Positions 38,967 through 47,632 of a stretch of DNA of 64,000 nucleotides are shown one piece after another. The notes under the pieces were generated by a model. The model was not told the origin of the DNA. It did no database searches and saw nothing but the letters and a program-made list of their open reading frames with translations. Within the stretch, counting starts at the first letter, position 1, and each line of letters starts with the position of its first letter. Position numbers and translations under genes: made by a program. Source of the DNA: Bifidobacterium aerophilum (lineage in GTDB: Bacteria > Actinomycetota > Actinomycetes > Actinomycetales > Bifidobacteriaceae); NCBI RefSeq assembly GCF_010667685.1, contig NZ_WHZW01000010.1:1-64000 (forward strand), in the 5' to 3' direction.

Positions 38967-39020
38967 CCCGTTTATGCACTTGGTTCGCTCACAGCGCTAC
39001 CGTAAGCGCCGCCATCCTGA

Positions 39021-39181
39021 TCAGGCGAGCGGACCGGTGCGCCAGAGTGCGGCGCCGTTAAGCAAACAGTCCAGTGGACTGTTTGTAGGCGACGCCGAGC
39101 GACGACAGTCGCGAGGCAGGAACCAGCGCGCATCTGGTGCGCCGGTTCCGAGCCGTCAGGCGAGCGGACCGGTGTGCCAGA
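39021..39181. repeat. Duplicated 3' end of glgP with hairpins
   Basis: The last 26 bases of glgP, TCAGGCGAGCGGACCGGTGTGCCAGA (39156-39181), recur at 39021-39046 with one change. Between them lie a 10-bp stem CAAACAGTCC/GGACTGTTTG (39063-39085) and an inverted segment near 39127-39149 that can pair with the glgP end. Confidence 0.7.
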
Positions 39182-41600
39182 TGCGCTCCAAATAATCCTC
39201 GATCGAGCGATCGGAGCTGAAGAAGCCGGAGTTCGCGACGTTGAGGACGGCCTTGCGGTTCCACTCGAGCGGGTCGCGGTAGAGCTTCTCGATCTCGGCC
39301 TGGATATCGGCGTAGGCGGAGAAGTCCGCGAGCGTCATGAACCAGTCCTTGGTCAGCCAGTCGGAGACCAGCGGCGCATACGCGTTGCGGTCGCCGTTGG
39401 AGAAGGTGCCGCCGGCAACGAGGTCGATGGCCTGCTTCAGTCGCGGATCGGCCTCGTAGTACTTGGCCGGATTGTAGCCGTCGGCGTACAGCTTGTCGAC
39501 TTCCTCAACGGTCATGCCGAACAGGAAGAAGTTCTCGGCGCCGACGCGTTCGCGGATCTCGACGTTCGCGCCGTCGAGGGTGCCGACGGTGAGCGCGCCG
39601 TTGAGGGCGAACTTCATGTTGCCGGTGCCGGACGCTTCCTTGCCGGCCTGCGAGATCTGCTCGTCGAGCTCGGTGGCCGGGATGAGGTTCTGGGCCATCT
39701 CGATGTTGTAGTTCGGCAGCATGTGAACGGCCAGCTTGCCCTTGACGTCCGGATCGTTGTTGACGACCTTGGAGACGTTGTTGATGAGCTGGATGGTCAT
39801 CTTGGCCAGGTAGTAGCCCGGGGCGGCCTTCGCGCCGAAGAACACGGTGCGCGGCAGGATGTCGTCGGCCGAGACGGTACCGTTCTTGATGGCGGCGTAC
39901 TTGGAGATGACGGCGAGGATCTTCAGCGACTGTCGCTTGTACTCGTGCAGGCGCTTGACCATCGTGTTGAACATGGTGTTCTCGTCGATGTCGAGGCCGT
40001 AGTGGTCCTTGGCGAAGCCGACGAACGCATGCTTGTTGGCGGCCTTGACGGCGGCGAACTTCTTGACGAACTCGTCGTCCTGAGCCAGCGGGACCAGGCC
40101 TTCGAGCATTTCGAGGTCGGAGACCCACTTGTCGGTGCCGAGGCCCTCGGTGATGAGGTCGGACAGGCCCGGGTTGGCGAGCTTGACGAAGCGACGCGGG
40201 GTCACGCCGTTGGTCACGTTGGTGAACTTGTCCGGGTACGCGTCGGAGAAGTTCTTCAGGGTGACGTCCTTGAGCAGCTGGGAGTGCAGCTCGGCCACAC
40301 CATTGACGTGGGAGCCGCCGTAGGTGGCGAGGTAGGCCATGCGCACGGAGTCGCCGGTGTAGATCGCCATGTCCTTGGCGGTCGCCTCGTCCACGCCCTT
40401 GGCCTTGAGCTCGGCCTCGAACTGCTCGTTGATCTTCTCGATGATCTCGAGATGACGCGGCAGCAGCTCGCCGATCAGGCTGGCCGGCCACACCTCAAGG
40501 GCTTCCGGCAGCAGCGTGTGGCAGGTGTAGTTGAAGGTCTTCTGGGTGACGCCCCACGCGGTATCCCAGTCGTAGCCGTACTCATCGATGAGGATGCGCA
40601 TGAGCTCCGGGATGCCGATGACCGGGTGGGTGTCGTTGAGCTGGAACGTGATCTTGTTCGGGAAGGTGGTCAGGTCCGGCTTGTCCTGGCCCGGGTAGAA
40701 GACGCGGATCGCGTCGTGCAGCGAGGCGGAGACGAAGAAGTACTGCTGCTCGAGGCGCAGCTCCTTGCCGACCTTGGTGGAGTCTTCCGGGTACAGGATC
40801 TTGGAGATGTTCTCGGCCTTGACCTGCGGCTTGACGGCGTCCATGTACTCGCTCTTGTTGAACGCGAGCAGATCGAACTCGTCGTAGGACTTGGCGGTCC
40901 ACAGGCGCAGCGTGTTCACGCGCTGGGACTTGTAGCCCGGCACCAGGTAGTCGACCGGCACGGCACGCACGGACCAGGCCGGCTTCCACACCTTCTTGCC
41001 GTCCTCCTCGACGACCTCGCCGCCGAAGGAGACCTTCTGGTCGCGGTTGTAGTCGATGTGGCCCCACGGCTCTTCGTTGTTCAGCCAGTAGTCCGGGGTT
41101 TCGACCTGCTTGCCGTCCTCGTCGAACTTCTGCTTGAAGATGCCGTACTTGTACTGGATGCCGTAGCCGAACGCCGGCACGCCGAGGGAGGCGAGCGAGT
41201 CGATGAAGCAGGCGGCGAGACGACCGAGGCCACCGTTGCCCAGGCCCGGCTCGTACTCGGCGTCGACGATGTCCTTCGGCTGGAAGCCGAGGGACTTGAC
41301 GGCCTCGTCGAACTGCTCGGTCAGGCCGGCGTTGAGCAGCGCGTTCTCCAGCTGCTTGCCCATAAGGAACTCGGCGGACAGATAGCCGACGGCCTTGGTG
41401 TTGCCGTTGACGGTATCGGCCTGCGTGGTGAACCACGCGTCCGCAAGGTGATTGCGCACGGCCTTGGCGGCGGCGACGTAGACATCAGCCGCAGTGGCCT
41501 GCTCGGCGGTGACACCCTGAGAGTACTTCAGCTGCTCACGAATCTCGTCAGCGAACTCAGCGGACGTGACCGGAGACTTGGGTGCGGTAATTTCAGTCAT
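39156..41600 (-). CDS. glgP: Glycogen/starch phosphorylase
   Basis: An 814-residue GT35 phosphorylase. It contains GNGGLGRLAACFIDSLASLG, QLNDTHPVIGIPELMRIL, FFGAKAAPGYYLAK and the PLP-lysine motif EASGTGNMKFALNGALTVGTLDGANVEI. It releases glucose-1-phosphate from alpha-1,4-glucans using phosphate. ATG 41600 starts the family similarity; the ribosome site GAAAGAGAG is weak. It is monocistronic. Part of its 3' end is duplicated just downstream. Confidence 0.96.
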   Translation of the reverse strand: MTEITAPKSPVTSAEFADEIREQLKYSQGVTAEQATAADVYVAAAKAVRNHLADAWFTTQADTVNGNTKAVGYLSAEFLMGKQLENALLNAGLTEQFDEAVKSLGFQPKDIVDAEYEPGLGNGGLGRLAACFIDSLASLGVPAFGYGIQYKYGIFKQKFDEDGKQVETPDYWLNNEEPWGHIDYNRDQKVSFGGEVVEEDGKKVWKPAWSVRAVPVDYLVPGYKSQRVNTLRLWTAKSYDEFDLLAFNKSEYMDAVKPQVKAENISKILYPEDSTKVGKELRLEQQYFFVSASLHDAIRVFYPGQDKPDLTTFPNKITFQLNDTHPVIGIPELMRILIDEYGYDWDTAWGVTQKTFNYTCHTLLPEALEVWPASLIGELLPRHLEIIEKINEQFEAELKAKGVDEATAKDMAIYTGDSVRMAYLATYGGSHVNGVAELHSQLLKDVTLKNFSDAYPDKFTNVTNGVTPRRFVKLANPGLSDLITEGLGTDKWVSDLEMLEGLVPLAQDDEFVKKFAAVKAANKHAFVGFAKDHYGLDIDENTMFNTMVKRLHEYKRQSLKILAVISKYAAIKNGTVSADDILPRTVFFGAKAAPGYYLAKMTIQLINNVSKVVNNDPDVKGKLAVHMLPNYNIEMAQNLIPATELDEQISQAGKEASGTGNMKFALNGALTVGTLDGANVEIRERVGAENFFLFGMTVEEVDKLYADGYNPAKYYEADPRLKQAIDLVAGGTFSNGDRNAYAPLVSDWLTKDWFMTLADFSAYADIQAEIEKLYRDPLEWNRKAVLNVANSGFFSSDRSIEDYLERIWHTGPLA

Positions 41601-41826
41601 AGTTCTGACTCTCTTTCCGTTGTGTTGTCCTTGTTCATTATGCCCGGCCACAGTGACCACGCATGAACGTTAAGGTGAACGCTGCATTACGTCCTGCAAT
41701 CGTTTGCATCAACGTCGTCATGATACACCCCACGCCAAGACACGCAACGTAGTGACAACGTATGCCGAGCTGCGGCACGTCAATCGAATGACGACGAATG
41801 CCGAAAAACAGGACCACAGTGGCACA

Positions 41827-42294
41827 ATGGAGCGCATGGCAGTGATTCGCGAACAGGACATGGAGAAGGGCCGGCTGGCGTGGTCCCAGTGGAGGAAGGC
41901 CGCGCTCGAACAAACGCCGGCGACAACATCAGATGTCGCAGCAGACAATGCAGCGCCGGACGCCAGGACCACGGCCACCACGCGGCTGGCGGTCAATCCG
42001 GAACTGCCGCGGCCGATCTGGGCGATGGCGGTGCGCTACACGCTGTTCATGCTGGAACGCCGCGCGCCCGGCCCGGGCGTGGAGGTGCGCGTGGCGCCGT
42101 GGGGCGCGGTCAAGATCCTCGACGGCCCTGCCTCGGACCCGCATAATCTCACACCACCCGACGTGATCGAACTCGACCCGGACGTCTGGCTGCGGCTCGC
42201 GGCCGGCATCACGGCGTGGGACGAGGAGCGCGAGGCCGGCCACATCACGGCAGTGGGGGAGCGCGACGATCTGAGCGACCTGCTGCCGCTGTGA
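41827..42294 (+). CDS. Sterol-carrier-like (bacterial SCP orthologue) protein
   Basis: A protein of 155 residues (152 from ATG 41836). The middle and C-terminal part, with RPIWAMAVRYTLFMLERRAPGPGVEVRVAPWGAVKI and PPDVIELDPDVWLRLAAG, matches the actinobacterial SCP2-like fold known in many Bifidobacteriales and Corynebacteriales. The function is undetermined; SCP2 proteins bind hydrophobic ligands. The start is uncertain between ATG 41827 and ATG 41836. It is convergent with the DUF3073 gene with only 21 bp between stops. Confidence 0.65.
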   Translation: MERMAVIREQDMEKGRLAWSQWRKAALEQTPATTSDVAADNAAPDARTTATTRLAVNPELPRPIWAMAVRYTLFMLERRAPGPGVEVRVAPWGAVKILDGPASDPHNLTPPDVIELDPDVWLRLAAGITAWDEEREAGHITAVGERDDLSDLLPL

Positions 42295-42315
42295 TCGTCG
42301 CGCGGAAAGAAAAAG

Positions 42316-42702
42316 TCAGTCCTTCTTGGGCTTGAGCGCGCTGGGCACCGGCATCGGGATCGGCTTGTGCGGCTTCGGCATGACGGCCGGCTTGGCCTTG
42401 GTTGCCGGGAACTCGCCGCTAGTCGCCTTCGCGGCGGCTTCGGCGGCCCACTTCGCGTACTCGTCGAGATCATCGTCCGCCGCGGCTCCGGACGTCGCTG
42501 CCGGCTCGGCGACATCGTCCACATCGGCGTCCGCATGGTGGGCATATTGGGCTTCGATGTCCGCAAACGGATCGGGGGAACCCACTCCGGGCTCCTGTTC
42601 GCTCAGCTCCTTGGCGAGCTCGTCGTAATCAGTATCGGTGGTCAGGTACTTGAGCTTTCGGGCTATTTTCTGCTGTTTTGCCTTCTGACGTCCGCGGCCC
42701 AT
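42316..42702 (-). CDS. DUF3073 family protein
   Basis: A 128-residue protein starting MGRGRQKAKQQKIARKLKYL, the hallmark of the actinobacteria-specific DUF3073 family, followed by acidic Ala-rich sequence and a Pro/Lys tail. Known relatives are small, conserved and of unknown function; the basic start suggests nucleic-acid or ribosome contact, but that is speculation. ATG 42702 has CAGGGGGTC upstream and replaces a longer frame that lacks family similarity. Confidence 0.85.
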   Translation of the reverse strand: MGRGRQKAKQQKIARKLKYLTTDTDYDELAKELSEQEPGVGSPDPFADIEAQYAHHADADVDDVAEPAATSGAAADDDLDEYAKWAAEAAAKATSGEFPATKAKPAVMPKPHKPIPMPVPSALKPKKD

Positions 42703-42857
42703 GTGACCCCCTGAAATTACTGTACGTGTTGAATCATCACATAAGAGAGTACCACTTGTTGGCACTATTGGGCTTGTCGGCTCGGACTTTTACGATAAAA
42801 GCGATATTTTCAGGCGTATCAACACGCGCGCCATGCGCGGAGAACGGGAAAACGACA

Positions 42858-43958
42858 ATGACGGACGAAACCCAGGAACAGCAGCTGACCGCTGCAGGCA
42901 ACGAAATGAGCGCGAGCTTCCTCGCGGCGAAGAAGCGCTCGGACGAGACGCTCGCCAAGCTCGAGGCCAACCCGGGCAAGTTCACGATGCTCACCGGCGA
43001 CCGTCCGACCGGCCGTCTGCATCTCGGACACTATTTCGGATCCATCCGCGAACGCGTCGCCATGCAGGAGCGCGGCGTGAACACGAACATCATCATCGCG
43101 GACTATCAGGTCATCACCGACCGCGACACCACCGAACACATCCAGGACAACGTCCTGAACCTCGTGCTCGACTACATGGCCGCGGGCATCGACCCGAAGA
43201 AGACCATGATCTTCACGCACTCCGCCGTGCCGGCCGAGAACCAGCTCATGCTGCCGTTCCTCTCGCTCGTCACCGAGGCCGAACTGCACCGCAACCCGAC
43301 CGTCAAGTCCGAGATGGAGGCTTCCGGCCACGCGCTGACCGGCCTGCTGCTCACCTACCCGGTGCATCAGGCGTGCGACATCCTGTTCTGCAAGGCGAAC
43401 GTCGTGCCGATCGGCAAGGACAACCTGCCGCACGTCGAGATCACCCGCACGATCGCCCGTCGTTTCAACGAGCGCTACGCGAAGAAGCACCCGGTGTTCC
43501 CGGAGCCGGCCGCGATCCTCTCGGAGGCGCCGGAGATCCCGGGCCTTGACGGCCGCAAGATGAGCAAGTCGTACGGCAACTCGATCATGCTGGGCGCGAC
43601 CGCCGAGGAGACGGCGAAGCTCATCAAGAAGAGCCCGACCGATTCCGAGCGCCGCATCACGTTCGATCCGATCGCCCGCCCGCAGGTCTCCGCGCTGCTG
43701 ACCACCGCTGGCCTGGTGACCGGCCGCGATCCGAAGGAGATCGCCGAAGAGATCGGCGACGCCGGCGCCGGCGCGCTCAAGGCGTATGTGATCGAATCCG
43801 TGAACGCGTTCCTCGCGCCGCACCGCGAACGCCGCGCCGAGCTGGCGAAGGACATGGACTATGTGCGCGATGTGCTGCACGACGGCAACAGGCGCGCGAA
43901 CGCCATCGCCGAGGAAACCCTTGAGCAGGTGCGCGAGGCCATGGGCATGAAGTACTGA
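42858..43958 (+). CDS. trpS: Tryptophanyl-tRNA synthetase
   Basis: A 366-residue class I synthetase. The HIGH-like motif is in DRPTGRLHLGHYFGS, the KMSKS loop in LDGRKMSKSYGN, and the central region includes FLSLVTEAELHRNPTVKSE. It charges tRNA-Trp. The ATG 42858 start gives the usual N-terminal length plus about 30 residues. A strong terminator lies at 43989-44020. Confidence 0.95.
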   Translation: MTDETQEQQLTAAGNEMSASFLAAKKRSDETLAKLEANPGKFTMLTGDRPTGRLHLGHYFGSIRERVAMQERGVNTNIIIADYQVITDRDTTEHIQDNVLNLVLDYMAAGIDPKKTMIFTHSAVPAENQLMLPFLSLVTEAELHRNPTVKSEMEASGHALTGLLLTYPVHQACDILFCKANVVPIGKDNLPHVEITRTIARRFNERYAKKHPVFPEPAAILSEAPEIPGLDGRKMSKSYGNSIMLGATAEETAKLIKKSPTDSERRITFDPIARPQVSALLTTAGLVTGRDPKEIAEEIGDAGAGALKAYVIESVNAFLAPHRERRAELAKDMDYVRDVLHDGNRRANAIAEETLEQVREAMGMKY

Positions 43959-43988
43959 GACGTTCCGGCGGTTGAGCTGTATCGTCTA

Positions 43989-44020
43989 GGGGCGAGTCGG
44001 TTATCGACCCGCCCCTTTTT
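43989..44020 (+). terminator. Terminator after trpS
   Basis: An 11-bp stem GGGGCGAGTCG/CGACCCGCCCC (one mismatch, 5-nt loop) is followed by five T, 30 bp after the trpS stop. The rest of the gap 44021-44574 holds the four-arm repeat element and about 190 bp of putP leader without a visible gene. Confidence 0.9.
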
Positions 44021-44174
44021 CATATGCGTCGGAGGCAGGCCTTCACCCGCGGAGAAAAGGGACGCGACATGTGGACCGATGCCTCTCCGGGCATCTCCCG
44101 TCATACATGCCGTCGAAAGGTCCACGCCCGTGAACGCCTTAGCGAAATGTACTTGCCGTCCACACCGTCGAAGG

Positions 44175-44370
44175 GCTTTTCGAAAACTTTGAGGCAGGTT
44201 CCCTATTCCGCCAGGGTCTTTCTTCAAACCTTGAGGCAGTCTGCCTGCATATCTTCACGCTGAAAGGCCCCGAAGGGGGATGTGATGACGACTTTCCGCA
44301 AAGGAACTGCCTCAAAGTTCGAAAAAAGACTTCTGCATACCAGTAAATCTGCCTCAAGGTTTGGAGGAAG
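44175..44370. repeat. Four-arm nested repeat element, GAGGCAG family (copy 2)
   Basis: Direct arms at 44181-44197 (AAAACTTTGAGGCAG core) and 44225-44239 (CAAACCTTGAGGCAG); inverted arms at 44307-44321 and 44349-44363. Spacing is 42 bp, 67-bp core, 42 bp. Here base differences show arm 1 matching arm 3 best and arm 2 matching arm 4, unlike copies 1 and 3. It lies between trpS and putP. Confidence 0.88.
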
Positions 44371-44574
44371 CTATCGCTGCCCCGCTCACAGCGTGAGACG
44401 GCAAGCCGTATACCCGCCTCTCGTGTCCACCCTCTCAGCGACCGTCGAATACACGAAGCAAAAGGGAGCAGAGCGACGCCAACCGATCCTCGTTTCTCCC
44501 GATTCGTCACGTAACCCAACGCCGATCACGGCGACGCAAGCAACCGCGAACCCCGAGAGAACCGAGAAGAGCAT

Positions 44575-46185
44575 ATGGGACTGAACGATTTCTGGATTCT
44601 GCTGGCGATGGGCATCTATTTCGCCGCGATGCTATCCGTCGGATTCGCGTTCTCCAAACGCTCCAACTCGTCGTCGCAGGAATATTTCGCGGGCGGCCGT
44701 GGCGTGGGGCCGTGGCTCACCGCATTGTCCGCCGAAGCGTCCGACATGTCGGGTTGGCTGCTCATGGGCCTGCCCGGCCTCGCGTATTTCACGGGCGCGG
44801 CCGATCCGATGTGGACCGCGATCGGTCTCGCCGTCGGCACGTACCTCAACTGGAAGCTCGTCGCACGCCGCCTGCGCCGCTATTCGGTGGTCGCCGGCGA
44901 TGCGATCACCATCCCCGATTTCTTCTCCAAACGTTTCCATGACCGCGAGAACATCCTGTCGACCATCGCCGCGTTCATCATCCTCGTGTTCTTCTGCGTG
45001 TACGTGGGCAGCTGCTTCGTTACGGTCGGCAAGCTGTTCGCCACGCTGTTCGGCTTCGACTACCACCTCATGATGGTGCTCGGCGCGATGGTCGTGTTCG
45101 TATACACCATCGTCGGCGGCTATCTGTCGGTGGTGGTGACCGACTTCATCCAGGGCATGCTCATGTTCTTCGCGCTGGCCGTGGTGTTCGTCGGATCGGT
45201 CGCCTCGGTTGGCGGCGTCGGCAACACGGTCGCGTTCCTGCGCGCCATTCCCGGATTCCTGTCGGGCACCGAGGTCGCGGTGCCGACGCTCAACGACCTC
45301 GGCGAGCAGATCATCCGTGACGGACAGGCCGTGTTCTCCGCACCGCGCGACTACGGCATCATCACCATCGTGTCGATGATGGCTTGGGGCCTCGGCTATT
45401 TCGGCATGCCGCAGGTGCTCGTGCGGTTCCTGTCGATCCGCAGCGTGGAGGAGATCCGCAAGTCGCGCATCATCGCGACCTCGTGGTGCGTGCTGTCACT
45501 GGCGTGCGGCGTATGCATCGGACTGGTGGGCCGCGCGATGCTGCCGACCGAGTTCCTCACGCAGGCCAGCGCCGAGAACGTGTTCATCGTGATCGCGCAG
45601 ACGCTGCTGCCGAGCTTCCTGTGCGGCGTGGTCGTGTCCGGCATTTTCGCCGCGTCGATGAGCTCGTCGTCGTCCTACATGATCATCGGCGCGTCCGCGA
45701 TGGCGGAGAACCTGTTCCGCGGCGTGATGCACCGCAAGGCGACCGATCGCCAGGTGATGATGGTGGCGCGCGCCACGCTCGTGCTCATGTTCGTGTTCGG
45801 CGTGATCGTGGCCTATGACCAGAACTCCTCGATCTTCCAGGTCGTCTCGTACGCGTGGGCCGGCCTTGGCGCCTCGTTCGGCCCGCTGATGCTGTGCTCG
45901 CTGTACTGGCGCCGCACCAACCGTCCGGGTGCGATCGCCGGCATGCTCGTCGGCACGGCGACCGTGCTGGTCTGGCACGAGTTCGTCAAGCCGCTGGGCG
46001 GCGTGTTCGCGATCTACGAGCTGCTGCCCGCGTTCCTGCTGTCGCTGGCCGCGATTGTCGTGGTGTCGCTGGCCACCGCGGCACCGAGTGACGAGGTGCT
46101 GTACGAGTTCGACCATTATCTCGATCCGATCGGCACGATGGACGACGACGGGCTCATCACCGCCGAAGTGGTGGACGAGCGCTAG
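44575..46185 (+). CDS. putP: Sodium/proline symporter (PutP-type SSS family)
   Basis: A 536-residue membrane protein with about 13 hydrophobic helices. SSS/PutP signatures include EYFAGGRGVGPWLTALSAEASDMSGWLLMGLPG, AITIPDFFSKRF and SGIFAASMSSSSSYMIIGASAM (sodium-site Ser/Thr region). It imports proline with Na+, for nutrition or osmotic balance. ATG 44575 has GAGAAGAG upstream. It stands alone between repeat-rich gaps. Confidence 0.93.
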   Translation: MGLNDFWILLAMGIYFAAMLSVGFAFSKRSNSSSQEYFAGGRGVGPWLTALSAEASDMSGWLLMGLPGLAYFTGAADPMWTAIGLAVGTYLNWKLVARRLRRYSVVAGDAITIPDFFSKRFHDRENILSTIAAFIILVFFCVYVGSCFVTVGKLFATLFGFDYHLMMVLGAMVVFVYTIVGGYLSVVVTDFIQGMLMFFALAVVFVGSVASVGGVGNTVAFLRAIPGFLSGTEVAVPTLNDLGEQIIRDGQAVFSAPRDYGIITIVSMMAWGLGYFGMPQVLVRFLSIRSVEEIRKSRIIATSWCVLSLACGVCIGLVGRAMLPTEFLTQASAENVFIVIAQTLLPSFLCGVVVSGIFAASMSSSSSYMIIGASAMAENLFRGVMHRKATDRQVMMVARATLVLMFVFGVIVAYDQNSSIFQVVSYAWAGLGASFGPLMLCSLYWRRTNRPGAIAGMLVGTATVLVWHEFVKPLGGVFAIYELLPAFLLSLAAIVVVSLATAAPSDEVLYEFDHYLDPIGTMDDDGLITAEVVDER

Positions 46186-46308
46186 CGCGCCGCCCTTCGC
46201 GGACCGCGCCAACGCGGCAGACACGTTCCGGGCGGATTGTCGGCAGGACGAACCTCCGGAGCCCGGAGCGCCTGCCATCAAGGCGACTTCCCGGCAACAA
46301 TCACCCAG

Positions 46309-46329
46309 TTATCCACAAAGTTATCCACA
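46309..46329. promoter_or_regulatory. Two perfect DnaA boxes
   Basis: TTATCCACA occurs at 46309-46317 and 46321-46329 in direct orientation, 12 bp apart, 53 bp upstream of the start of the next gene. Both match the consensus DnaA box exactly. No dnaA, dnaN or rpmH gene is near, so this is not the usual replication origin. Confidence 0.75.
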
Positions 46330-46381
46330 TTCCAGCAGGAGATGCAGGACAAAACCGACTTGATCCAGTACGGTCGCAACC

Positions 46382-47290
46382 ATGTCCAATGAATCGCTCT
46401 CCCTCACGGCACTTACCGAGCTCAAGGTCATGCGCATGCAGGCCTGTGACACGCTGCAACGGCACAGCCGGCAGCGGCTCATCTATGCGCTGGACACCGC
46501 CCTGGAATTACTGTCCATCGAAAAACCCAGAACACGCACCGCAGCCAAACAGCGGGGACTGATCCAGACGATCGTCTCATCACCGAGCAAACGCAGCCAT
46601 CTGGCAGGAGTGCGCTATTTGGCAAGAACCAGCCCTATAGAAACGCAGATCGTGGGCCGGTGGTTTGAATGCACAACCCCGGTGTGCACATGGGCTCATT
46701 ATGCGAGCACGCTCACGCTGGGAGAATTGATCGTGCTCGCCGAATCCATGATGCGCCGGGATAAACGCCTGAAGCGTGCGGGCATCAACGACTTCCTTCG
46801 GTATCTCCAGCAGGCACGGCAATTTTCGGGAATTCGTAAATGTCGTCTTGCGCTTCGCGTGGTGCAGGAGAACACCGACTCATCGATGGAAACGAGAACC
46901 AGACTGGTTCTTATGAGATACGGGTTACCGGCACCGGTCGTCAATTACGAACTGCATCTCAGCGGACGAGCCAGACCTTTGTTCATCGATATGGCCTATC
47001 CCGAGCTGAAAATCGCAATCGAATACGACGGCAACCATCATCGCTTCAGCAGCGCGCAGGTGTTGGCGGACGACAAACGACGCGAGATGATCGAAGACGC
47101 CGATTGGTTATATATCAAAGTCACGTTTGTGGATTTGCAGAGCGAAGCGGGCGAAGAGCGGCTGGCGCAACGGGTGGCCACTGCCATGGAGAAGACGACG
47201 AAAAAGCCGATCCCATTGGAGCCGAGGCTGACCATCGAGCAGGTCTGCGACGGTCACCGGCTACGCCGGAAACCGCCGTGGGCGCGGTAA
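46382..47290 (+). CDS. Predicted PD-(D/E)XK nuclease-like (DUF559-type) protein
   Basis: A 302-residue protein with no membrane segment. The C-terminal part has a nuclease-like pattern: Glu in SSMETRTRL (near 168), Asp in LFIDMAYP (near 202), and the IEYDG core in LKIAIEYDGNHH, as in DUF559/Vsr-like endonuclease domains. The N-terminal part looks helical and lacks named motifs. The gene is visibly less GC-rich than its neighbours, hinting at transfer. Two DnaA boxes lie just upstream and a four-arm repeat element just downstream. A function in DNA repair or defence is possible but unproven. Confidence 0.7.
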   Translation: MSNESLSLTALTELKVMRMQACDTLQRHSRQRLIYALDTALELLSIEKPRTRTAAKQRGLIQTIVSSPSKRSHLAGVRYLARTSPIETQIVGRWFECTTPVCTWAHYASTLTLGELIVLAESMMRRDKRLKRAGINDFLRYLQQARQFSGIRKCRLALRVVQENTDSSMETRTRLVLMRYGLPAPVVNYELHLSGRARPLFIDMAYPELKIAIEYDGNHHRFSSAQVLADDKRREMIEDADWLYIKVTFVDLQSEAGEERLAQRVATAMEKTTKKPIPLEPRLTIEQVCDGHRLRRKPPWAR

Positions 47291-47294
47291 GCGG

Positions 47295-47490
47295 TCCTTT
47301 TCGTGAACTTTGAGGCAGTTTTCCCCGTTTGCGGGGGTCTTCCTCCAAAGTGTGAGGCAACCGTACGAGCCACAACCTGCTTCTTGCAGGCAAAAAGGGC
47401 TTGCGACGTGCGAAACCGGAACAAGCACTGCCTCAGACTTTGAGGAAAGACCCCCGCAACCAGGGAAACCCGCCTCAAAGTTCGAAGAAA
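47295..47490. repeat. Four-arm nested repeat element, GAGGCAG family (copy 3)
   Basis: Direct arms at 47300-47317 and about 47331-47360; inverted arms at 47428-47455 and 47471-47488. Arms 1 and 4 pair (GAACTTTGAGGC), and arms 2 and 3 pair through the added GCGGGGGTCTT. Spacing is 43 bp, 68-bp core, 42 bp. It starts 5-10 bp after the stop of the nuclease-like gene and fills most of 47291-47632. Confidence 0.87.
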
Positions 47491-47632
47491 ACCTGAATCT
47501 ACGCGCAGTCAATACAGGTTTTAGACAACCACAACGCAATCACCGCCCTCACGGTCGCGCCACACGCAGAACGGGGGCTCCGCCGCGCCCACGGCGAAAC
47601 CCCCGTTCGTGACATTCGTGTTGCGCCCCGGG

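Noticed and set aside
38322-39061. Short frames downstream of tRNA-Leu, possibly an integrase remnant
   Set aside because: No integrase motifs (Arg...HxxR...Tyr) could be read, and the frames cover hairpin repeats; only non-coding features are supported.
44024-44584. Small frames across the trpS-putP gap
   Set aside because: They span the terminator and the four-arm element and have no ribosome site or similarity.
46309-46329. Chromosomal origin of replication
   Set aside because: Only two boxes and no dnaA, dnaN, rpmH or AT-rich unwinding region are visible.
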